From the NCBI GenBank assembly GCA_007258455.2, contig VDFB02373365.1, positions 223,361,353-223,425,352 of the forward strand: a stretch of DNA of 64,000 nucleotides, given 5' to 3'. Under the pieces are notes generated by a model that saw only the letters and a list, made by a program, of their open reading frames with translations, was not told the DNA's origin and did no database searches. How positions within the stretch are numbered: position 1 is the stretch's first letter; each line of letters opens with the position of its first letter. Positions 56,733-64,000 of the stretch are shown here, piece after piece. The position numbers were made by a program, and so were the translations under genes. The DNA is from Sequoia sempervirens (Eukaryota > Streptophyta > Pinopsida > Cupressales > Cupressaceae).

Positions 56733-59200
56733 AAAAAATGGACCCTAAGATGTTGGATGATTATCTAAGGGATAGATTTTCTCAAAGGATGATAATTTGA
56801 ATATGTGTAGGGAGAAGGATGCATCTACCCACACCTATTCAAACAAGATGATAATTTAGCAAAGCATATGAAGAAGGATGCATCTACATATACCTAACTA
56901 AACAAGATGGCTTGATAACTTTGACTAAGCATATGCAAAAGGATGCATCTACACATACCTATCCAAAGATGATTTTAATAAAGATTTCAAGGATTTTATC
57001 TCAAGGATTTGATGATTTTGATTTTTTCCAAAAGCCTAACATGAAGGATAATTTTCAAGATTTGTCAAAAGGTGATGGTGAGATGATTTTTGTTTTGATG
57101 TTTGAAGGATGGGTGAAAAAGATTTTGATTTCCTTTGATCCCAAAATGAACCTAAAAAAGACACTTTGTTTTCCTAGACCTAGGTGTTGAAGAATATGCA
57201 ATGCTTCTATAGACCTTTATAACCAAAGAATGATTCAATTTGAACATATATTTCTGGATTTTGAACCAATGACTTTTGTTTTTGGGATTTGTCTTCTTTG
57301 AAAATTGTAAGGCTTCAACATATGTGAGAGTTCATTTTGTTTAGCTTTACTTATTGACTTTATTTTACCACAAACACTTTGTTTGATTAGGTTTTTCAAG
57401 CTAGATGTCCAATGTCTTAACTTCTTCAAATCACACAAAATATGTTATGTGGAAATTTGATGAATTCAAGGCAAGGGTTACCTATTGTTTAACCTTAGTA
57501 GACAAATTGAGATGTAATCCAATGTTTAGAAAGATCTAAGGATAGAATCTCAAGGGAAAACAATAACATATGGATTGAGTCAATTATATTTGTCTCCTAA
57601 AGGGTTTGAAATTTTGATGATGTTCAAGTGTTTGTTTCCAAGATGTTTTCGAACAAGCAAAGCATTTTGTAGCCAAGAATAAGTACAACCTTATGGATGT
57701 GTAAGACAATATTTGTTGGATTCCCACTTGGACAAGTCCAGCTACACTTATCTTTAGCGAATGGTTAGATGCTTGACCCCACTGGCTCCCCTCCATGGCT
57801 CATTAATGTCAATCGAGGCAGCCAAGCATCAACACCCATGAAACTCCCATGGCATGCTTTCCATTTCTACTAAAAGACTGTAAAAGTGTAGGGTGGCTTC
57901 AAAACGACCGTTCTTGCACCAACAAATAGATCAAAGGATTTTTGAAATTCTAAAACATGGGTTTTAATTAGGACTTTCTGTTCGTGGAGATTGACCCATA
58001 TGGCAAGAGTCCCCTTTCAGATCCATCTTGTCAGAGCCAACTGTGTGATATTGGCATTTAATCCAATACCCGCATTTATATCCCAGTTGGAAATACTCTT
58101 GGATTTAGAGTGTTACCGGTTGAGTCGTTCCTTTGGGTGAGTACTTTTTCCCCAAAGCAGGCCCTCTAGGATAAACAAAAGTGAGTAGAGACAATATCTG
58201 TAACTCGATCAATCTTTGTTGGCAACAAAGAGAGAGAATGTACGCAATAATGCTCCACTCACACTCGCACAAGATTTTCTTCAATTTTTAAACCCAAAAT
58301 GAAATGTGGAGGTGATTGCTTTATCTCAACCTAAATCACGAAAAAGGCCTTTTGATTCTCAAGATCGCTATAAAGCATGAGAGAAGCTCATACGTCATTT
58401 TCCAATGAAGTTAGTTCAAGTAAGCCCTCACAAAACAAGATAGCACATGTTCATTTTAGATCCCCAAAGCAATTATGAATTCTTTTTAAAGCACCAAAAG
58501 ACAAATGAGAGTTGTTTTGTTTAATTGTTAACCAAAAAACAAACTCTAGCAAGTTGTAGTCCTAATGTTCATTTTAAACCTTTGCAAAAATTGAAAAGAT
58601 TCTTTTTAAAACCCAAACGAAACTAGTGTCTTAAGCAAGAAGTGACAATTCCTAAGAGTGTTAAGCAAACACTAAAGTGTTTAAAAACATTTTGATTTGA
58701 CGAAATACCATCATCATGCTTCTCCTTCTTTTGATTTCAATTGATTCAACCTACAAGAGAAAAAAAATAGTCAAATTCTACAAAATACAGAGGCCAAAAA
58801 GTAGAAAACATAAGATAAATTGATCATATGACAAAATGCACGTGCTAAAATTAAATTTCAACTTTTTACTCCCTACTAGCGGTGCAACCCATGACTGTGT
58901 CGCAGTTTGATTTCTCAGCGGTGTTGTAAAGCGTCACTTACCAGTCAGTGTTGCTCTGTGTCAGGACCAATGAACTCAATTGTGTCACCCTTTTGTTCAG
59001 TGTCATTGTTTAAAATTTAAATTAAAAAAAATTTAGGTGGGATGGCTAAAGCATCGGAGTTTGAATTTTCAGCGGTGCTATACAGTGACGTTGGAGATTC
59101 AGCGGTGCTAAACAGCGACGCTGAGCTCCCAACGTTGGAATTTTTCTGTGTATAAACAAAAACACAGAATTTTGTGAGAAAAGTGATTGAAAACGAGATT
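56733..59200 (-). other. T1 leader, LTR-proximal part
   Basis: Non-coding sequence between the T1 PBS and the C2 insertion. It includes a short tandem repeat at 56816-56980. Motifs CAGCGGTGCTA and CAGCGACG recur at 58915-59125. The open frames at 56912-57190 and 57584-57796 have no recognisable family. Confidence 0.55.
56816..56980. repeat. Tandem repeat, about 3 units of 60-70 bp
   Basis: AAGGATGCATCTAC, then CACACCTA/CATACCTA, AAACAAGATG and AGCATATG words recur at about 56816, 56874 and 56938. Confidence 0.7.
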
Positions 59201-59203
59201 TGG

Positions 59204-59220
59204 CCCTCCTTCTAGTGCTA
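59204..59220 (-). other. T1 primer binding site, decayed
   Basis: On the - strand TAGCACTAGAAGGAGGG lies two bases inside the 5' LTR. It could be a decayed TGGCGCTAGAAGGAGGG, a site I recall from Tat-type elements; the two differences are G to A, as expected from deamination. Position fits; identity is tentative. Confidence 0.5.
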
Positions 59221-59222
59221 AA

Positions 59223-60516
59223 TGTGTGAACCCCAATCCTAATACCTAAAAAACAATAAGAACAAACACATTAGATTAGAATTACAAGTAAGAACAAGGA
59301 TTCCCCATGAAATCCATTTACAAAACTCAAATTAGGAAAATAAACAATGAAGAACACAATGAAAACAACAAAATAGATTGAATCCTAATTTAAATTTGCA
59401 AACTCATGATCTCATGGGGGAATTGGTGCCAATTTGATGTGAAAATTGGCCCTTTCCTAATTCCTATGATGCAAGATTGATATGTGTTGATGAAGATTGG
59501 TGAATGATCCAATTTTTTGATGAAGATTGAGTGCTCCAAGCTAAAAACCTACATAACCTAGCTAAGATTCAAGATTGATAGATGGAATTTGATAGATATT
59601 TGAGCATGGTAACTTTGCATAATTTGTGGATGATAAAATGAGGATATGAGCTCTTTATTTATAGAATGCCAAGATGGATGAATGTCCAAATTTGAGCAAT
59701 GTGGGACTAACATTCATCCAATGGCAAGATGCCACTTGTCAATCTATGAGTGGATGGAGGATGTGCAAGTTTTGAGGATTGTGCCAATAAATGCATATTT
59801 TTGAATTTCAAATTTGTTGAAATGACTTGCAAGAGGGAATGGAAAATGCAATAAATGCCACTTGGCTCAAGGCAAAGGACATGTAAGATAGAGTAAATGC
59901 CTTGTTGGAAGTACATGTCAACTTGGAATTTGAATTCAAACTTGGAGGAATATTCCAAAAGATGCCTTGTTGAGAAAAATAGAGGATTTAATAAATGAAT
60001 TAAATCTATTTTCATGTGCAAGTGGGAAAAGCTAGAGGATGGGACATGAATTAGAAATAAATTAATCAAGGGTTAATTAATTTAATAGGAGATTAGATGA
60101 TGTGACTTATTTGACTTAGATTTTAGGATTTATTTAAATCAAATAATAAGAAGAATGTGATAAGAGATTAATTTAATAAAGATTTTTATTTATTTAATTA
60201 AAAGAGATGATGTTAGATTAAATTAAATAAGGTTTTAATTTATTTAATTGAATAGATAGACTTTAGAGATTTAATCAAATAAAATTAATTATTTAATTAA
60301 ATAGGGATAATTAGATCAGATGGATTGATTTAATTAACAAAAGAGAGTGACTTAATTAGATAAAATGATTTATTTAATTAAGGGAAGGAAATTGATGAAT
60401 TTAATCAGATAGGGGAATTTGATTAAATGGTTAGACCAAGGGATGATTTAGGATGAACGATGTTAGTAGTCGGGATCAGATGCACAATGTCAATCGATAT
60501 ATTTTACATGTCTACA
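59223..60516 (-). repeat. T1 5' LTR
   Basis: Partner of 3811-5083. Ends TGTAGACATG... (from 60516 leftward) and ...GGTTCACACA. TATA-like box at 59654-59665. It has an extra stretch of about 20 bases near 60065 compared with the left copy. Confidence 0.92.
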
Positions 60517-60521
60517 AAGCA
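60517..60521. repeat. T1 target site duplication, right copy
   Basis: AAGCA, matching 3806-3810. Confidence 0.9.
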
Positions 60522-62379
60522 CAACAAGCAGCCTTAGAAACACAACAATAACAACAAGCCCAACAACAATCCTTGCTAGCCCAACAACAACAAGTGCTCG
60601 CACAACAAAAACAACATGGTTTATACTATAACCCTCAATAGAACATCGTCAATACAAACACGTTAGAAACATATACACCTCCACCACCATCACCTTCGCA
60701 ATATCCTACACCACCATACACACCATACCACACCCCATCATATCAGAATCCCACATATAATCTGTCCACCATCCCATAATGTGAAACCTATGTTCCATCA
60801 CCAAACCCACAAGACGATGTAGCATCTCAACTCAAGGTGTTAACGTAAAAAATGTAGGATATTAAAATGGGAAAGATAAAGATTCCCCATACACAACAAA
60901 ACTTGTGTCCATATCCATTCGATCGAAACATCGCAATGGTACCTTTCCCCCTAGTTTTGAGGTCCCAAAATTTGATAAATACAAAGGGAGAGGAAATCCT
61001 ATGGACCGTGTCAAAGAATTAAACATCATTTGTATGGAGGTTTCCTACAATGATTCCTATTTGATGCGCCTCTTTCCACAAAGCTTGACAAGCCCAGCCA
61101 TCGATTATTTTTCACAGCTGCCTCCAAGTATCAAAACCTTCCAAGAAATCACCGATAAATTCATAGATCACTTATCCTTTAATCTTGACATGGACGCGAG
61201 CTTAGAAGAGTTGTATACTCTCAAGCAAAATAAAGGAGAATCTTTTGCCAATTTCTTACAATGGAGGCAAAGAGCTAGTAAAAGCAAGTGGCCCATTCCT
61301 GATGAACAACAAGTGGGGATTATCATCACAAATATTGATCTAGATCTTTCCTTCCACTTGAAAATGCAATGTATTACCACCTATGATGAGCTTGTCCCTA
61401 GAGCCCTCAACATCGAACACACTCTAATTTCACAAGGAAATACCCAAGCATACAAAGACAACCACCTATCAACCAGTTCAAGTGACAACCCTCAAGTATG
61501 GGATAAGAACAAGAATGTGATGAATGATGGCATGGTAGATGCTAAGGTTGTCATAAGTGCTCCTAGGCCAAAAACCAATCAAATTACTAATGCTCAAACA
61601 ACCATACAATAAGCCACACCATCATAAAATAATTATATCAATAACATCGAAACACAACAACTATGAACCCCCAACAAGAATAACTATCAAAAATGCAAAT
61701 ACACATAGTTGGCGGAACCTATTGAAACTATCATGAATAAATTGGTAGAGTCAAACTTGATAACACTTTTCAATTTCCAAAACTACCAAGAAGCATAGGA
61801 TAAGCCACCCTAGTACAATGAAAAGGATCTCTGTGACTTTCACAAAATCAAATGACACCAAACATCAAACTGAATGAAACTAAAGAATGTTATCCAAGAT
61901 CTTATTGATAATGGATACATATCTATTGAGGTATTAGCCAATAACCAGGATCTCAAGATATACAAGAACCCTATGCTAGATCATAGCAAAGGGAATGCCA
62001 ATGGAAAAGGGAAGACTTACACTAATGTGCAGCATGTCTATTCCAAAGTAGTTGCCTCCTGTGACAATGTCATCACCGTTGTCACCATCAAAGGGCCTCC
62101 TACAGATTATGGAGTCACCACATGACATGGAAAGTTCACCATCCAAGGAGCCTCATCTAAAACTAGGGCACAACATACATTGCCAACATCAAACCCTAGC
62201 AAATATAGTCTCCTAGATCAGCTTAAGAAGACCCCCGCACATATCTCAATCTTGGAACTATTGAGGCTATCCCCCGCACATAGGGAAATCTTAGAGAAAG
62301 CTTTATCCACATCATCCATCCCTGAGGATATGGATATAAAATAGTTTCAAGCTATGGTAGTACATATCACTATACCTCA
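60522..62379 (+). pseudogene. gag: T0 gag, C-terminal part (core and knuckle)
   Basis: It continues the Q-rich stretch cut at 3810 (SLLAQQQQVLAQQKQHGLYY), then a Pro-rich PPPPSPSQYPTPPYTPYH stretch, NLCPYPFDRNIAMVPFPP, VPKFDKYKGRGNPMDRV, YLMRLFPQSLTSPAIDYFSQ and LYTLKQNKGESFANFLQWRQ. The core is open from 60905 to 61612. The knuckle region reads CDFHKIK-stop-HQTSN-stop (61832-61872): Gly is lost and the last Cys codon is now TGA. VIQDLIDNGYISIE and VTIKGPPTDYGVTT follow. The gag shares order and motifs with T1. Confidence 0.85.
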
Positions 62380-63000
62380 TCTTCTCACCTTCTCGAAACA
62401 AGACTTACCATCACAACCATCTCATAACTGTGCTTTACAAATTGAGGTAATTGTTCATAAGAACAAGGTTAAAAGAGTCTTAGTAGATGGATTTTCTGGT
62501 GTAAACATTTGCACCCTTTAGTTGGTCAAAAAATTGGGTTATTCAGAAGATGCTATTGAGAAAGAAAAGAGTACAACCATCAGAGCATATGACGATCAAG
62601 AATGGGTATCACAAGGCATCATCATGCTACCCATCCAAGTGGGACCTATCATTGTTGACACTACATTCCAAGTGTTAGAACTTGATCTCCCCTACAACAT
62701 ATTTCTTGGTTGACCAAGGATTCATGTCCTAAAATCTATAGCTTCAACCTATCACCAATGTGTCAAGTTTCCTTTTGAGGATAGAGAAGTTACCATCCAT
62801 GGAGATCTTGAGCCTTTTTACTACTACAAGAACCTTAGCGCCAAGTTTTTCAAAATACCCCAAATCCGTAAAAATGATGAAGGGAATACACCCTCCTCAT
62901 TTTTTGACCCATCATCCCTTGCATCTACCTCAGAAAAAAAAACACCCATTGTACAGAACATTCTTGACATCAAAGCAGTGTCGATCCAGGATGACGATTG
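62380..63000 (+). pseudogene. pol: T0 aspartic protease
   Basis: VHKNKVKRVLVDGFSGVNIC (active site V-D-G at 62482-62490, Asp retained), IVDTTFQVLELDLPYNIFLG, STYHQCVKFPFEDREVTIHG. A TAG after TL and a TGA after FLG interrupt it. PR motifs are in the order expected for Tat elements. A Ser/Thr/Pro-rich spacer then leads to DDDCGDYKLTKDTFALGELP. Confidence 0.85.
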
Positions 63001-63225
63001 TGGAGATTATAAATTGACGAAGGACACTTTTGCGTTGGGAGAGCTACCTCTTTCTCCCAAATCTCATGGGAAACCCACACCTATCAACAAAGTGGTCAAA
63101 AAATTAAAGTTTGCATCTACCACCTTCACCAAGTGGGGGGATTTGAACAAAGAAGATGTCAATGAGGAGGATGTCTCTGAACTACTCTATCAAGATGACC
63201 AACCCATGTCTATTCTTCCCATGGA
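63001..63225 (+). pseudogene. T0 spacer between protease and G-patch-like motif
   Basis: LPLSPKSHGKPTPINKVVKK, STTFTKWGDLNKEDVNEEDV, then LLYQDDQPMSIL. The T1 and G1 counterparts (FTKWGDLG-like text; TRTFTKWGELSKKAIVEED in G1 near 24820) show this acidic spacer is conserved. Confidence 0.65.
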
Positions 63226-63406
63226 AGATGATAATAAAGGCTTGTAGCTAATGGAGGCATGGGGGTACAACAAGAATGATAAATTATGTCAAAATGACAA
63301 TGGTTTGCTAGAACCCATTGTTCTTGAGAGATGTCCAAAGAATCTTGGCTTAGGATGTACTACTACTAAGGTTACCCTTATTGGAAAAGGTACTTCCGCT
63401 AAATGA
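63226..63406 (+). pseudogene. T0 G-patch-like motif
   Basis: GL-stop-LMEAWGYNKNDKLCQNDNGL followed by LEPIVLERCPKNLGLGCTTT. It matches the T1 motif, with the second LG changed to LC. The single TAG after GL fits CAG to TAG (T1 has GLQ). Confidence 0.65.
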
Positions 63407-63994
63407 GTTGAGGCTTCCCCTTGGTTACCAACATCATATGATACTACCCTAGATGACTTACCCCTCAATGTTTCTGACCTATTTGAGAATAACTCTCTCT
63501 TCATGATATCCACAACATCTTTCACCCCAAACGACCAACCCACTGAAATAAGCCTAGTATACCCACAACTCATTGACTGGGACCAACGAGGACCACTAAT
63601 TCTAGATTTATTTGAAAACAATGAAGCAATCTCAGAATTCATGGGACTCCATAGCGACTTACCATGGGGAGATCACAAAGTTGGTTTTGATATAGATCTA
63701 GACACACAAGCATACTATGGGGAGACGATTGAATCTTTTAGTCGCAAAATTGACGACATGAAAATAACATGTAGATATTTGAGTGAAAACCACATTGTGG
63801 CACTTTTTTATCCTAAAATAGTAAAAATAAAAGATGCATATGAGGGTGAAAACCTTTCTAAGGCACCCACAGATGAGGGATTCAATCTCCCCCTTAGTGC
63901 AATACATCCAAAAAAGTTAGCAGTGCTAGCAGAAAAGGCCACCCCAGTGAATGTAGGAATAAAAGAGGAACCAAAGATAACTTTTTACATCTAA
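63407..63994 (+). pseudogene. T0 conserved linker of unknown function
   Basis: LVYPQLIDWDQRGPLILDLF, NNEAISEFMGLH, WGDHKVGFDIDLDTQAYYGE, IESFSRKIDDM, SENHIVALF, GENLSKAPTDEGFNLPLSAI, PKITFYI. Open from 63503 to 63994, and collinear with T1 39388-40101. The window ends before RT. Confidence 0.75.
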
Positions 63995-64000
63995 TCCTTG

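Larger units (their letters stand above)
3811..60516 (-). mobile_element. T1, Tat-type Ty3/gypsy retrotransposon with nested insertions
   Basis: Bounded by two LTRs of about 1.28 kb in the same orientation, with TG...CA ends and a 5-bp AAGCA duplication. Orientation is - strand: a purine-rich tract abuts the inner edge of the left LTR on the - strand, and gag, protease, RT and RNase H all read right to left. T1's own visible sequence is 3811-7344, 38169-44744 and 56733-60516, about 13.9 kb; the rest is later insertions. RNase H is cut at 38169 and no integrase is found. An antisense PMD-like gene lies beside the 3' LTR. Tat lineage is inferred from the RT (DLNKACPKDDFPLP, YVDD), the CHHC knuckle and the extra antisense gene. 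Confidence 0.85.

Noticed and set aside
3811..60516. T1 read as a + strand element
   Set aside because: TG...CA ends allow either direction, but the purine tract, gag-pol order and TATA boxes all fit the - strand.
1..64000. Integrated pararetrovirus or other viral genome
   Set aside because: No movement-protein, coat-protein or caulimovirid RT pattern was noticed; all RT pieces fit Ty3/gypsy or Ty1/copia elements.

Overview
This window looks like repetitive, gene-poor nuclear DNA from a seed plant with a very large genome. A conifer or other gymnosperm is my best guess, but nothing in the sequence fixes the species. It is AT-rich and has three 100-N assembly gaps (9684-9783, 21540-21639, 37897-37996). 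I found no host gene, tRNA, rRNA or CRISPR array. Almost everything I can name is a nested, decayed LTR retrotransposon. Four Ty3/gypsy elements have Tat-lineage features: T0 and G1/G2 on the + strand, T1 on the - strand. The others are a chromovirus-like Ty3/gypsy relic (H1, - strand), a Ty1/copia element of Tork type (D1, - strand), a family of non-coding copia-derived elements (C1 and the tandem array C2, + strand), and three copies of a small terminal-inverted-repeat DNA element (A1-A3).

Layout, outermost first. T0 covers both ends of the window: leader and broken gag N-terminus at 1-3810, then gag core, protease, a G-patch-like motif and a conserved linker at 60517-63994. T0 is split inside its Q-rich gag by T1 (3811-60516, - strand). 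T1 has a 5' LTR at 59223-60516, a 3' LTR at 3811-5083 and an exact 5-bp target duplication, AAGCA, on both sides. T1 reads right to left: leader, gag (44474-41250), protease, G-patch-like motif, linker, reverse transcriptase and RNase H (to 38169). Its integrase is not visible. Next to its 3' LTR it carries, on the opposite strand, a decayed plant-mobile-domain (PMD) gene (6053-7263).

Within T1 there are two blocks of later insertions. The first, 44745-56732 in the T1 leader, is LTR-internal-LTR-internal-LTR: three copies of one copia LTR around two non-coding internal regions. The second, 7345-38168, holds in order: D1; an unexplained 4.5-kb block with a GC-rich hairpin and a (TA)44 tract; an anonymous stretch; the H1 relic with A1 and A2 inside it; G1 with A3 inside it; C1, which interrupts G1; and G2, which interrupts C1 and ends at 38168 against T1 RNase H.

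Functionally these are parasite systems, not a cellular pathway. Gag, protease, reverse transcriptase and RNase H would have served retrotransposition. C1 and C2 have the primer-binding site and polypurine tract but no proteins, and share LTR edges and polypurine region with D1, so a D1-like element probably supplied their enzymes. All coding regions carry stops or frameshifts. The most interesting structures are the antisense PMD gene, the G-patch-like motif plus conserved unknown linker between protease and reverse transcriptase in three elements, the tandem non-autonomous copia array, the A1-A3 family with 4-bp target duplications, covarying LTR hairpins, and a graded minisatellite in the G2 leader.
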